Below are positions 8,184 to 16,277 of a stretch of 34,835 nt of DNA, in pieces (positions within the stretch are counted from its first letter, which is position 1; the number at the start of each line of letters is the position of its first letter). The notes below the pieces were generated by a model that saw only the letters and a list, made by a program, of their open reading frames with translations, was not told where the DNA came from and ran no database searches. Both the position numbers and the translations under genes were made by a program. Location of the stretch: positions 1 to 34,835 of the forward strand of contig CAUJFU010000134.1 in the NCBI GenBank assembly GCA_963169055.1. The letters run 5' to 3'. The DNA is from Myxococcota bacterium (GTDB taxonomy: Bacteria > Myxococcota_C > UBA6777).

Positions 8184-8894
8184 ATGTTATCGCATAAGTT
8201 GTGGGAGATGGCGCAGATCGGCGCGGAATGGGTGTTGTATTTGTTGTTGGCGTTGAGTTTGTATTCGATCGCGATCATGGTCGAGCGTGTGGTGTTTTTT
8301 TGGCGTGTACGTAGCGATATCGAGCAGTTGCGTCGGCGTTTGCGCCGAAGTCTTCAGGAGGGTGGAACCGCCCGAGCATCCGAACAATTTGCTCGTGAAG
8401 AAACGCCTGAGGTGGTGATTTTGCGCGAGTCGTTGGCGATGGCAGCGGGGGGAGCCGATGCGGTTCAAGAAGCGGCAGCGGGGGTTCGTGAGCAGCAAAA
8501 GATCAAGCTGGAGCGCGGATTGATTGTCTTGGGTACGTTGGGGAACAATGCCCCATTTATCGGCCTATTTGGAACCGTGTTGGGGATCATCAACGCTTTT
8601 CGCGACTTGTCCACGACCCAACTCAGCCAGTCTGGAAACAAACTGATGGGCAGCATCTCGGAAGCGTTGGTGGCGACGGCGGTGGGTTTGTTGTTGGCGA
8701 TCCCTGCGGTCTTGGCGTTCAACTTTTTCCAGCGCCGCGTCAAAGTGACGTTGTCTGGGGCGGATACGCTGTTGCACGAGCTTCTTGCGTACTTGCGAAG
8801 CCGAGAAGCACACGATCCCCACTTCGTGCAACCTGTGATCTTGCCGCCTCGAAAAAACGAATCTCGCGCATCCACCGAAGAACGCGCTGGATAA
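8184..8894 (+). CDS. exbB: MotA/TolQ/ExbB proton-channel family protein
   Basis: ExbB/TolQ proteins form a pentameric inner-membrane proton channel that drives TonB or TolA. The 236-residue product has three membrane segments: ~17-38, ~113-138 (GTLGNNAPFIGLFGTVLGIINAF, the family signature) and ~160-183 (ISEALVATAVGLLLAIPAV). A cytoplasmic loop with basic helices lies between the first two. ATG 8184 was chosen because the N-terminus then starts just before the first helix and GAGG is 5 bp upstream; the frame runs up to 8118. It heads the set exbB-exbD-tonB, so an ExbB role is preferred to TolQ, although no tolA/tolB/pal is present to test that. Confidence 0.93.
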   Translation: MLSHKLWEMAQIGAEWVLYLLLALSLYSIAIMVERVVFFWRVRSDIEQLRRRLRRSLQEGGTARASEQFAREETPEVVILRESLAMAAGGADAVQEAAAGVREQQKIKLERGLIVLGTLGNNAPFIGLFGTVLGIINAFRDLSTTQLSQSGNKLMGSISEALVATAVGLLLAIPAVLAFNFFQRRVKVTLSGADTLLHELLAYLRSREAHDPHFVQPVILPPRKNESRASTEERAG

Positions 8895-8916
8895 CCCGCT
8901 TCAAGGAGAAACCAAG

Positions 8917-9351
8917 ATGGCTGGTAAAGCTGGCGGCCAAGACGACGATGTGATCGTCGATATCAACGTCACACCGCTTGTTGACGTGGTGTTGGTGTTG
9001 TTGATTATCTTTATGGTGACGGCGCGCCTGATGGTGCCGCCTGCGATCCCTGTGGAGCTTCCCAAAGCCAGTACAGGCGAGGGAGGGGAGCCTTCTTCTT
9101 TGGCGATTACGATCTCACGCGCAGACAAAACCTTACCCGAGCGTTACTACATCAATGGGACGGAGGTGACGCCGCCCGCTTTGCGCGAGCGGGTGTCTTC
9201 GGAGCTCAAGAAAAAAGGTAGCAAAAAGCTCCAAGTGGTGATCGCGGCAGATCAGCTTGTTCCGCATGGGAAGGTGATGTGGTTGCTCGATACGCTCCGT
9301 CAATTGGGTGTAGAACAATACGCATTCAATATCAATCCGAGTGCGCCTTGA
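8917..9351 (+). CDS. exbD: ExbD/TolR biopolymer-transport protein
   Basis: The 144-residue protein begins with a short polar arm and then DINVTPLVDVVLVLLIIFMVTA, the single membrane helix of ExbD/TolR. Asp23 is the conserved proton-carrying residue of the family. A periplasmic domain follows (~45-144) with ITISRADKTLPERYYINGTEV and VVIAADQLVPHGKVMWLLDTLRQLG, matching ExbD folds. ExbD dimers sit inside the ExbB pentamer and pass proton-motive energy to TonB. It lies 22 bp after exbB and 13 bp before tonB on the same strand, so it is certainly in the same transcript. CAAGGAG lies 10 bp upstream of ATG 8917. Confidence 0.95.
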   Translation: MAGKAGGQDDDVIVDINVTPLVDVVLVLLIIFMVTARLMVPPAIPVELPKASTGEGGEPSSLAITISRADKTLPERYYINGTEVTPPALRERVSSELKKKGSKKLQVVIAADQLVPHGKVMWLLDTLRQLGVEQYAFNINPSAP

Positions 9352-9364
9352 GGAAGGGGACGTC

Positions 9365-10222
9365 ATGAGGAGCCTACTCGCGACGTTGCGAGAGAAAAAA
9401 CTGCTGCGTTGGAGCGTTGCTTCCGTTGCATCGGCGTTGCTGCATGCAGGGTTAGCTTTTGGCTTGATTCTTTACAAACCAGCGCCACGCCCACCGGAGC
9501 CGAAAAAGGTGCATTTTCGCTTGCTCAAGCCGCGCCCCGAACCTCCGCGCCCTGCACCGCGCCCACCCGAACCTCCGCCCGTTCCGCGACCTGTGATCCG
9601 CCCGAAGCCACGGCCCAAACCGCGCATCCGCCCGCGCATCCGCCCTCGTCCCCGACCGCGTGCTGTTCGGCCCATCCCACCGCCCAATCAACCTCCGCGA
9701 CGCCCACCCCCACGCGCCGAAGAAGCACAGCCGATCTTTGGCGTCTCGATGGATTCTGTTTCGCAAAAGCCCGGTGGGCGCAACGCCATCCGCGTTGGAA
9801 ATACGCTGATGAAAGAACCCGATGGGCGTTTTACTCCTCCCAGTCAGGTTCGCTCTTACAACGCCCCTGACGGCGAGGCGGGAGATCCCCAAGGGACGGG
9901 GAAAAAAGATGTGTTTCAGCCTATCCCCGACTTCGAGTTGGATCAATACCCCCAAGAGGTTCAATGCCCCAAAGCCAACTATCCCCCCGAAGCCGAGCGG
10001 CTCGGCATCCAAGCGGTGATCGTTTCGAGCCTAGAGATCCGACAAAACGGACGAATCCGCCGTGTCCGTGTGATCAGCGTTCGACCCGATGGGGCCGACA
10101 AGTATGGATTTTCAAAATCTGTTCGTGCGGCTTTGATGCGTTGTCGGTTTCGAGCCGCACGTTACAAAGGAAAAGCTGTCGACGCCGTCATCCGCTACAC
10201 CTCTCGTTTTGTTCCAGAGTGA
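9365..10222 (+). CDS. tonB: TonB energy-transducing protein
   Basis: TonB couples the ExbB/ExbD motor to outer-membrane receptors. The 285-residue protein has one N-terminal membrane segment (~15-37, SVASVASALLHAGLAFGLILY), a long Pro/Arg-rich spacer (~38-125, many PRP/PKP units) that spans the periplasm, an intermediate region, and a C-terminal TonB domain (~200-285) with NYPPEAERLGIQAVIV, LEIRQNGRIRRVRVISV and MRCRFRAARYKGKAVDAVIRY. The spacer is unusually Arg-rich rather than Lys/Glu-rich. Start ATG 9365 is supported by GGAAGGGG (9352-9359); an in-frame GTG at 9341 overlaps exbD and lacks a site. The partner receptor gene lies downstream, separated by an inserted element. Confidence 0.93.
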   Translation: MRSLLATLREKKLLRWSVASVASALLHAGLAFGLILYKPAPRPPEPKKVHFRLLKPRPEPPRPAPRPPEPPPVPRPVIRPKPRPKPRIRPRIRPRPRPRAVRPIPPPNQPPRRPPPRAEEAQPIFGVSMDSVSQKPGGRNAIRVGNTLMKEPDGRFTPPSQVRSYNAPDGEAGDPQGTGKKDVFQPIPDFELDQYPQEVQCPKANYPPEAERLGIQAVIVSSLEIRQNGRIRRVRVISVRPDGADKYGFSKSVRAALMRCRFRAARYKGKAVDAVIRYTSRFVPE

Positions 10223-10242
10223 GCCGCTTCGACGATTTGAAA

Positions 10243-10453
10243 TAGGATAGGAGTTACGCAGTTGAAGAGGGAAAGCGTGAAGAATCAACCCGTTGTAGGG
10301 GCGGTTCGCGAACCGCCCGCGCCCGAACATCGGCCTTTTTCGTATCGAACTGCGTAAGCCCCGTATTGGCGAACAGATCGCAGGTTTTTCACGCCGACGA
10401 CTCTGTCGCTTGGCATGGCGCGAACACGGGTTTTTTGCGTAGTCCCTATCCTA
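10243..10453. mobile_element. MITE-like element with imperfect terminal inverted repeats
   Basis: The left end TAGGATAGG..TACGCA (10243-10260) and the right end TGCGTA..CCTATCCTA (10436-10453) are inverted copies matching at 15 of 21 positions, including perfect TAGGATAG/CTATCCTA. Inside, TTACGCAGTT (10254-10263) has an exact inverted partner AACTGCGTAA (10348-10357), and a perfect 20-bp palindrome lies at 10299-10318. No transposase frame fits in 211 bp, so this would be non-autonomous. It separates tonB from the receptor gene and ends just before that gene's ribosome-binding site. Target-site duplications were not evident. Confidence 0.55.
10296..10318 (+). repeat. GTAGGGGC-type palindrome
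   Basis: GTA is followed by GGGGC and a perfect 20-bp palindrome (10299-10318, GGGCGGTTCG and its complement). A run of five T occurs about 15 bp later (10334-10338), too distant for a standard terminator, though the structure may weaken transcription into the receptor gene. Confidence 0.65.
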
Positions 10454-10470
10454 CTGAAAGGAAGAGTTGT

Positions 10471-13224
10471 GTGTTGAAGATCACGGCGGACGTACGGGGC
10501 CGCATGACGCAAAAGCCGAAACGACCGAAGGCACAGTGGTTTGCTCTGCTTTGTTTCTGTTGGACGGTGGGGAATCTCTCGTTGATCTTGCCGAACGCAT
10601 CGGCACAACCCACGCCGCCAAACACAACAAAACCCGCCACTCCCCAAGGTTTTGTTCCTCCGAAGCTTCTACAATTTGTACAGGCTCCTTATCCCAAAGA
10701 AGCCTTGAAAGCCCGGAAAACAGGGGCTGTTTTGTTGCAGCTCATCGTCGATGCAACAGGCAAAGTGGTGAAAGCAACGGTGGTTGAATCCGCAGGGGCA
10801 GAATTCGATCAAGCGGCTCTTTCAGCGGTACAACGCTTTGCGTTTCAACCCGCCACCTTCAAAGGCAAGCCCGTTCCTGTGCGCATCGCGTATCGGTATC
10901 GTTTTACGCTCCAAACGATCGCTGTTTCGCGACCTGCCACACGGCCCAAACCTACGTCCCTGCCTGCCACCCAAACGGCCTTGCCTCCGCCGCGTCGAGC
11001 GATCGAATCACGCACTCTCGATAGTGCGGGGGCCTCTGTGGTTCGTGGGTTTTTGCGTGAGCGCGGAACTCGCCGTCCGATCGAAGGTGCGCCAGTCTAC
11101 TTGCTTGGGCGGAAACGCTACCAAGCGATCACCGATCCCGAAGGAGCCTTTTCGATCCCCAACGTGCAGCCCGGGCGTTATCGTTTTGTTGCGCCTGTTC
11201 CCAACTTTGAAAAGCTCCGTCAGACCGTCACCGTGGCACGCAAAAAAACACTCGACTTGCAAGTCTACTTGCGCTCCACCTCGGAGGAGCTGTTTCAAAG
11301 TGTGACGCGAGCCAAACGCCAACGCCTTGAGATCCATCAACAAAGCCTTCAAGAAGAAGAGATCCGCATCGCCCCCGGAACCCAAGGCGATCCGCTCAAA
11401 GTCATACAAAACCTTCCCGGGGTTGCGCGAACTCCCCTCAACGCAGGGGCCTTTATCGTGCGCGGCTCTGCCCCGGGAGACACACGCACCTATCTTGACG
11501 GCCATCAGATCCCGCAGTTGTACCATTTTGGCGGTCTGACCGCCGTCGTCAACGGCGATATGGCCCAACGCCTCGACTTTATCCCGGGCGGTTTTAGTGT
11601 CGCATACGGGCGTGGGATGGGCGGTGTGATCCATCTGCAAACTCGCCCCGGAAAAGATCGTTTTCATGGTTATGTGGATCTGGATATCATCGATATCGGG
11701 CTTTTTCTTGAGGGGCCTTTGTGGAAAGGCGCAACCTTTGTGGCTTCTTTTCGGCGAAGTCACTTGGATCTGTTTCTGAATCTGATCTTGCCGAAGAATC
11801 GGGCCTTTGATCTGACTGTCGCGCCGCGTTATTACGATTACCAGTTCAAGATCGACTGGAACGTTGATCGGCACAACCGCTTGACGCTGATGTACTTTGG
11901 TTCGGGTGACAAGCTGTCCTTCTTGCGCAGCGAACCTGTGGGGCGCTCCGATATACGCGGAGATTTTCTATTTTATACGGCGTTTCATCGATTGAATTTC
12001 TCTTGGGCTTTTCGGCTAGGCACCACTTTTGAACACGATCTCGCCGTACAGATCGGCACTACCAATACTGACACCAAAGGCGGTGATCAGTTTGCATTTG
12101 GATTGTTCGAGCCGATCTTGTCGATCCGCGATGAGATGCGTTGGACTCCCTTCAAGCAATTGATGATCCGAGCGGGTCTTGATATGCGCCTTCGCTACGA
12201 AGAACAGCGCTTTGATGCCCCGCCTTCGACGCCGCGTGTTGGGGACGGAAACACGGGGGGAACGAACATCTTGCGCGATCTCAAGGAAAATCTGATCAAT
12301 ACATGGATTCCTGAACCTGCCCTGTACATCGAGGCCGCGTGGATGCCGATCCCTTCGTTGCGGATCGTACCGGGGATACGGGTTGATTTCTTTGGACGCA
12401 CCAAAGAATTTACTTTTGATCCGCGCTTCAACGTGGCTTGGGACCCGATCAAGATCTTGACGCTCAAGGCGAGTGTGGGTCTGTTTTCGCAGCCTGCCAC
12501 GGGGCTCAATTCTTCCGAGATGTTTGGAAACCCCGATATTCGGGCAGAAAAGGCGATGCACTACGTTCTTGGTGCAGAAGTACGTTGGACGGAGTTCTTT
12601 GCGACCGAAGTCAACGGATATTACAAAGATCTGAGCGGTTTGGTGGTGAGCAGCAGTGATGTGGTGGTGCGCAACGGTCAAGAAGTCCCAGAGCGCGTCA
12701 CCAACAAGGGCCAAGGTCGTGCCTATGGTGTCGAATTCTTGATCCGTCACAAACCACACGGAAAATTCTTTGGATGGATCAGCTATACACTCGGTCGTTC
12801 CGAGCGGTTGAATCGCACCACGCAAGAGTGGGAGTTGTTCAACTTTGATCAAACGCACATCTTGACGTTGCTTGGGGCTTACAAGATCGGTTGGGGTCTG
12901 ACGTTGAGTGCGCGTTTTCGATTGGTTTCAGGGAATCCGTACACGCCCAATATAGGCGGGATCTACAACGCAGACTCGTTTAGTTATTTGCCGATCCGAG
13001 GCAAGACCAACTCTGCACGCGCCGAGCTTTTCCATCAACTCGATCTGCGCCTTGATTACGAATACGCCTTCCCAACGTGGAAAATGATCTTTTACCTAGA
13101 CGTCCAGAACGTTTACTACCAACTGAACCAAGAAGGTCGGATCAACAATTATGACTACACCAAACAAGCCCCCCTTACGGGCATCCCGATCTTGCCTTCT
13201 ATCGGGATTAAAGCGCAGTTTTGA
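10471..13224 (+). CDS. TonB-dependent outer-membrane receptor with an N-terminal TonB C-terminal domain
   Basis: The receptor (917 aa) starts with a signal peptide (WFALLCFCWTVGNLSLILPNASAQ). Next comes a complete TonB C-terminal-type domain, ~66-146 (APYPKEALKARKTGAVLLQLIVDATGKVV...VQRFAFQPATFKGKPVPVRIAYRYRF), then a Pro-rich linker, a carboxypeptidase-regulatory-like beta domain (~190-270, VVRGFLRERGTRRPIEGAPVYL), a plug (~295-400, GDPLKVIQNLPGV, GAFIVRGSAPGDTRTYLDG), and a beta-barrel ending in IGIKAQF with a terminal Phe as BAM requires. The substrate is unknown. GTG 10471 is chosen for AAGGAAG 6 bp upstream; ATG 10504 is the main alternative. It probably works with the exbB-exbD-tonB genes just upstream. 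The domain order is unusual. Confidence 0.93.
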   Translation: MLKITADVRGRMTQKPKRPKAQWFALLCFCWTVGNLSLILPNASAQPTPPNTTKPATPQGFVPPKLLQFVQAPYPKEALKARKTGAVLLQLIVDATGKVVKATVVESAGAEFDQAALSAVQRFAFQPATFKGKPVPVRIAYRYRFTLQTIAVSRPATRPKPTSLPATQTALPPPRRAIESRTLDSAGASVVRGFLRERGTRRPIEGAPVYLLGRKRYQAITDPEGAFSIPNVQPGRYRFVAPVPNFEKLRQTVTVARKKTLDLQVYLRSTSEELFQSVTRAKRQRLEIHQQSLQEEEIRIAPGTQGDPLKVIQNLPGVARTPLNAGAFIVRGSAPGDTRTYLDGHQIPQLYHFGGLTAVVNGDMAQRLDFIPGGFSVAYGRGMGGVIHLQTRPGKDRFHGYVDLDIIDIGLFLEGPLWKGATFVASFRRSHLDLFLNLILPKNRAFDLTVAPRYYDYQFKIDWNVDRHNRLTLMYFGSGDKLSFLRSEPVGRSDIRGDFLFYTAFHRLNFSWAFRLGTTFEHDLAVQIGTTNTDTKGGDQFAFGLFEPILSIRDEMRWTPFKQLMIRAGLDMRLRYEEQRFDAPPSTPRVGDGNTGGTNILRDLKENLINTWIPEPALYIEAAWMPIPSLRIVPGIRVDFFGRTKEFTFDPRFNVAWDPIKILTLKASVGLFSQPATGLNSSEMFGNPDIRAEKAMHYVLGAEVRWTEFFATEVNGYYKDLSGLVVSSSDVVVRNGQEVPERVTNKGQGRAYGVEFLIRHKPHGKFFGWISYTLGRSERLNRTTQEWELFNFDQTHILTLLGAYKIGWGLTLSARFRLVSGNPYTPNIGGIYNADSFSYLPIRGKTNSARAELFHQLDLRLDYEYAFPTWKMIFYLDVQNVYYQLNQEGRINNYDYTKQAPLTGIPILPSIGIKAQF

Positions 13225-13228
13225 TGCG

Positions 13229-14335
13229 ATGATGACACTCCAACCGCACCGCTTTCGATTCTCGATCGTTCGATCTCGCCGATGTTTGCGCAGCCTTGGG
13301 TGCCTGAGCTTTTTGATTCTTTTGGTGGGCTGCGTCAATCAATGCGAAGTCCCCTTCCCACCGAGTTCTTTTATCGACAAGATGCGCATCTTAGCGATCC
13401 AAGCCGAACCGCCCGAAGTCACGCCCGGACAGCCCGTCAAGCTGCGCTTTCTGGCCGTCGATAGCAAGGGCATTGTCCCTACAACGGGGTTTTTGCCCTT
13501 TCCTTCGTGTCTTTCAGACGGCGGACCTGCCGATCCTTCCGCGCTTTGGGTGGGTTGTTTGCCGGGGGTCGGGCCTGTCGAAGATAGCTCGCGTTCTTGC
13601 ACAGATTTTTCGTTCATTTCTGGGGCTTCGGATGGCGGCGTGGCCGATGGTGGCGGGGCCGATGGTGGCGGGGCCGATGGTGGGGGAGGTATCGATCTGA
13701 GCAAGTTTCAGATCACTTCGCCACCTTGCGGGGTTTCGGTGAGTTGGCAAACGCCCGCAGCGTATTTGAATCCGTTGAACGCAGAAGAACAAACCAAAGG
13801 CCGAGAAGCTGTGATGGTGCTTTCTGCTCGGATACAAGGGCTTGATCAAGTTTCCTTCAAGCGCGTACGCCTCTCGAAACGCGAACCTCCCAAGCAAAAC
13901 ACCAATCCTCGCTTTTTGGGCGTCACGATGGGCGGGATGGAGGTGGATTGTTGCGACGAGCGAAACCCCGACGCTTGTAAACCACACGAGATTCCTGCGG
14001 ATGCGTCCGTCGAGATCCGCGCACGCATCGATCCGCAATCCCAAGATCTCCTGCCGACGCCGCTTCCCGATCAGCCACGCGAAGATATCTCGATCGTCTG
14101 GTTTACCAATGCAGGCGAGTTCAACCGCCAATCGACCGTCTTATCGGGCAAGAACCCCCCACGAGATAGCCCTTGGCCGACATGGTTTCCCACAGACTTT
14201 CAAGGAAAGCCGCTTTCCGAAGGAACGCAAGCAACCATCGTCGCTGTTGCACAAGACTTTCGCGGAGGGATCGGATGGATGGTTTGTCGCCTTCGACTCG
14301 GTCCGCCCAAGAAAACAGAAGCTGTTCCTGATTGA
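13229..14335 (+). CDS. Lipoprotein of unknown function downstream of the TonB receptor
   Basis: I do not recognise a family. The 368-residue protein has an Arg-rich n-region, a hydrophobic core and a lipobox LLVGC (Cys35). Residues ~50-90 look like an Ig-like beta segment (IQAEPPEVTPGQPVKLRFLAVDSKG), a common start of surface lipoproteins. A DGG/ADGGG linker (~139-155) is encoded by a 15-bp tandem repeat. The rest contains several Cys (for example VDCCDERNPDAC) likely to form disulphides. The start (ATG 13229 or 13232) is 4 bp after the receptor stop, so the two are translationally coupled; no clear Shine-Dalgarno is visible. Its place suggests a surface partner of the receptor, by analogy with substrate-binding lipoproteins; this is inference. 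Confidence 0.8.
   Translation: MMTLQPHRFRFSIVRSRRCLRSLGCLSFLILLVGCVNQCEVPFPPSSFIDKMRILAIQAEPPEVTPGQPVKLRFLAVDSKGIVPTTGFLPFPSCLSDGGPADPSALWVGCLPGVGPVEDSSRSCTDFSFISGASDGGVADGGGADGGGADGGGGIDLSKFQITSPPCGVSVSWQTPAAYLNPLNAEEQTKGREAVMVLSARIQGLDQVSFKRVRLSKREPPKQNTNPRFLGVTMGGMEVDCCDERNPDACKPHEIPADASVEIRARIDPQSQDLLPTPLPDQPREDISIVWFTNAGEFNRQSTVLSGKNPPRDSPWPTWFPTDFQGKPLSEGTQATIVAVAQDFRGGIGWMVCRLRLGPPKKTEAVPD
13643..13687 (+). repeat. 15-bp in-frame tandem repeat, three copies
   Basis: GCCGATGGTGGCGGG is present at 13643-13657 and 13658-13672, with a variant at 13673-13687. It encodes repeated ADGGG in the lipoprotein linker. Copy changes keep the reading frame, so linker length could vary among strains. 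Confidence 0.8.
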
Positions 14336-14384
14336 CGGCCAAAGGTCTTTGGAGCGGTAGGGGGTGGGTTTGGAAAACGTAGAG

Positions 14385-14406
14385 CCGCCCTGCCGATGCG
14401 GGGCGG
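14385..14406. repeat. GC-rich hairpin, possible relative of the GTAGGGGC elements
   Basis: CCGCCC (14385-14390) pairs with GGGCGG (14401-14406) across a 10-nt loop, preceded by GTAGAG. It lies 50 bp after the lipoprotein stop but has no T run, so it is a doubtful terminator. Confidence 0.4.
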
Positions 14407-14418
14407 AACCTCACGAAA

Positions 14419-14451
14419 GCCAGAAGCAAGCTAGAAGCAAGCCAGAAATTT
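14419..14451. repeat. 11-bp tandem repeat, about 2.7 copies
   Basis: Units GCCAGAAGCAA (14419-14429), GCTAGAAGCAA (14430-14440) and a partial third from 14441. Confidence 0.6.
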
Positions 14452-14607
14452 GGCAAAAGCAGTTCTTTGTTTGCAATATAGGAGTGGTGCCGTTGGGCAG
14501 ATACCCGTGTTCGCGGATGCTCAAGCGAGAGAGTTGTGGGTGTCAAAACCGATGATCTCTTCGCCAATACGGGGTCCAGGGGCGATAGTCCCTTGCGGGG
14601 TTTGGGG

Positions 14608-14679
14608 CAGCACCCCATCACATAAACCAAGCAGCACCCCATCACATAAACCAAGCAGCGCCCCATCACACAAACCAAC
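14608..14679. repeat. 24-bp tandem repeat, three copies
   Basis: Copies at 14608-14631 and 14632-14655 are identical (CAGCACCCCATCACAT, then AAACCAAG); 14656-14679 differs at three positions. The period keeps frame, so open frames cross it on both strands, but none looks like a real gene. Confidence 0.85.
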
Positions 14680-14744
14680 AACTGGCTTTGCAATCCTGCG
14701 GAGGTGGTGTAGAGGACGGTCTTGACGATCCGAGGGAGAGCGCG

Positions 14745-16193
14745 ATGAGGAGCCGAGAAGAGGCAAAACAAGCACACGAACAAGCAGAGAGCGAAGGGGA
14801 CGCGATCGAACTGGCCAAGCAAAGTTTACTGCTGGACCTTTTCGCGCATTTGCAGCCGAAAGAGGGGGAGTTTTGGTTTTTGGAAAGTGACGGGAGCGAT
14901 GTTTGTTTGCAGGCAGGGGCCGAAGCGCGGCAGTTAGAACAGGCTGCACAGGAAGAGGCGATGGTTGCTTTGCGCGATCTTCCATTGTGGCGATGGCTTC
15001 GACCTTTTCTGCGATCAGGATTTTTCTTGGGAGCGCGGGGGATGGCGTTGCGTGCGCTGCATGCGTTGAGCAACGGGCGGCTGGCGTTGCGTTTTGTCTT
15101 GGGTGGTCGGCGGGTGCGCGAGCCTGTGCAATGGCAAGCTCACCTTGAAGCGTGGTTGCAATCTGTCGGGATATCACGGCAGCAAGGGCCGCATCGCATC
15201 TTGCAGATCGATGGAGCGGTGTACGAGACGCTGCGAGAGATGATCTACCTCGGCCAAGCTCGGGCACCCGGGATCTTGTTGATCGAGCCAGAACATATCG
15301 AGGAAGATCTTTCTGATGTGCTGCATCTTTTGGAAACAGCCTTAACAAGGGGATTTTGGGTGTTGCTCCATGTTCCTTTACGCACAGCAGAACCGCGTAA
15401 TTCGGTATCTGGGGCCACTTATGAGTCTTTGATTCAGGGGCTAGAAGAACTCCAAGTGTCGCTGTGGTCGGTCGAAGTCGGAGGTGTCGGGGCGACTTGG
15501 CCGCACACACGCCGAAGCGCGTGGTGGGTGATCGCCCCAAACGAAGGGATGCAAGCATTTCGTGTGCAGGCGTGGAGTCACTTGCGGAGGCTGTTTGAAA
15601 CGGGGTTTCAGCGCGCAAAAGAAGGACTCAAGATCAAGGATCTCTGCGAGTCGATGTTGCTGGAAGGTTCGTTGGATGCAGAAGGAGCTTTTACGCGGTC
15701 TTTTCCGCGAGAAGTGGGCTACCAGCTTTTTTTGGATCGAGCGAATCCTTCGGATATCAAAGCGATCTTGGATCTTTGGGAATCTTTGATGGATGAACAC
15801 GCCCAAGAGACCAGCCTTTTTCAACGCCGTCCGACGGCGCGTTATTCTCTGCGCCGCACGTTTCTCAACTACCTAACACAGCCCGGACACTTGTTGTTGG
15901 TCTTGCGCCACCTCCAACACCCGATTGGATTTTTGTCGGCTTGTGTGACACGAACCCCGCTGTTGCAGGAAAATCGTTTTGGTCAGATCATCGACACATA
16001 CATTCAACCTGCTTTTCGGGGCCATCAGTTGGGCAGCGCGATGGTGCGTTGCACGATCGAATGGTTTCAGATCCAAGGCATCCAACAGGTCGAGTTGAAC
16101 TTCGCTACGCACAACCACGCTGCGGAGCGATTTTGGCGTCGTCATGGGTTTTCGCCGTACTTGTGTATCGCAACCCAACGTATCGCATCGTAA
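14745..16193 (+). CDS. GNAT-family acetyltransferase with a long N-terminal region of unknown function
   Basis: The last ~150 residues of this 482-residue protein match the GNAT fold: GFLSACVTRTPL, then FGQIIDTYIQPAFRGHQLGSAMVRC (acetyl-CoA loop of the R/QxxGxG/A type), VELNFATHNHAAERFWRRHGF and a closing strand. GNAT enzymes acetylate amines or N-termini using acetyl-CoA. The first ~310 residues match nothing I know: a charged helical start (~1-35), then alternating strands and helices including HRILQIDGAVYETLREMIYLG and GILLIEPEHIEEDLSDVLHLLETAL. No membrane helix or signal peptide, so cytoplasmic. ATG 14745 has GAGGGAGA 5 bp upstream; the frame opens earlier without support. Substrate unknown. 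Confidence 0.85.
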   Translation: MRSREEAKQAHEQAESEGDAIELAKQSLLLDLFAHLQPKEGEFWFLESDGSDVCLQAGAEARQLEQAAQEEAMVALRDLPLWRWLRPFLRSGFFLGARGMALRALHALSNGRLALRFVLGGRRVREPVQWQAHLEAWLQSVGISRQQGPHRILQIDGAVYETLREMIYLGQARAPGILLIEPEHIEEDLSDVLHLLETALTRGFWVLLHVPLRTAEPRNSVSGATYESLIQGLEELQVSLWSVEVGGVGATWPHTRRSAWWVIAPNEGMQAFRVQAWSHLRRLFETGFQRAKEGLKIKDLCESMLLEGSLDAEGAFTRSFPREVGYQLFLDRANPSDIKAILDLWESLMDEHAQETSLFQRRPTARYSLRRTFLNYLTQPGHLLLVLRHLQHPIGFLSACVTRTPLLQENRFGQIIDTYIQPAFRGHQLGSAMVRCTIEWFQIQGIQQVELNFATHNHAAERFWRRHGFSPYLCIATQRIAS

Positions 16194-16253
16194 ACATCCG
16201 ATACTCCGAACACTCGGTGAGTTCAGCGCAGGGGGTTGACAATTTCTGACGAG

Positions 16254-16277
16254 GAGACTTCTCTTCAAAGAGGTCTC
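16254..16277 (+). other. Inverted repeat after the GNAT gene
   Basis: GAGAC (16254-16258) plus CTCT pairs with AGAG plus GTCTC (16273-16277), with a two-base bulge and a four-base loop. It lies 60 bp after the GNAT stop and lacks a T run, so it is only a weak terminator candidate. A TTGACA at 16236-16241 has no good -10 partner. Confidence 0.3.

Larger units (their letters stand above)
14336..14744. other. Repeat-filled intergenic region
   Basis: This 409-bp gap between two plus-strand genes has no credible gene. It contains a GC-rich hairpin (14385-14406), an 11-bp tandem repeat (14419-14451) and a 24-bp tandem repeat (14608-14679). No promoter for the GNAT gene was convincing. Confidence 0.5.
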
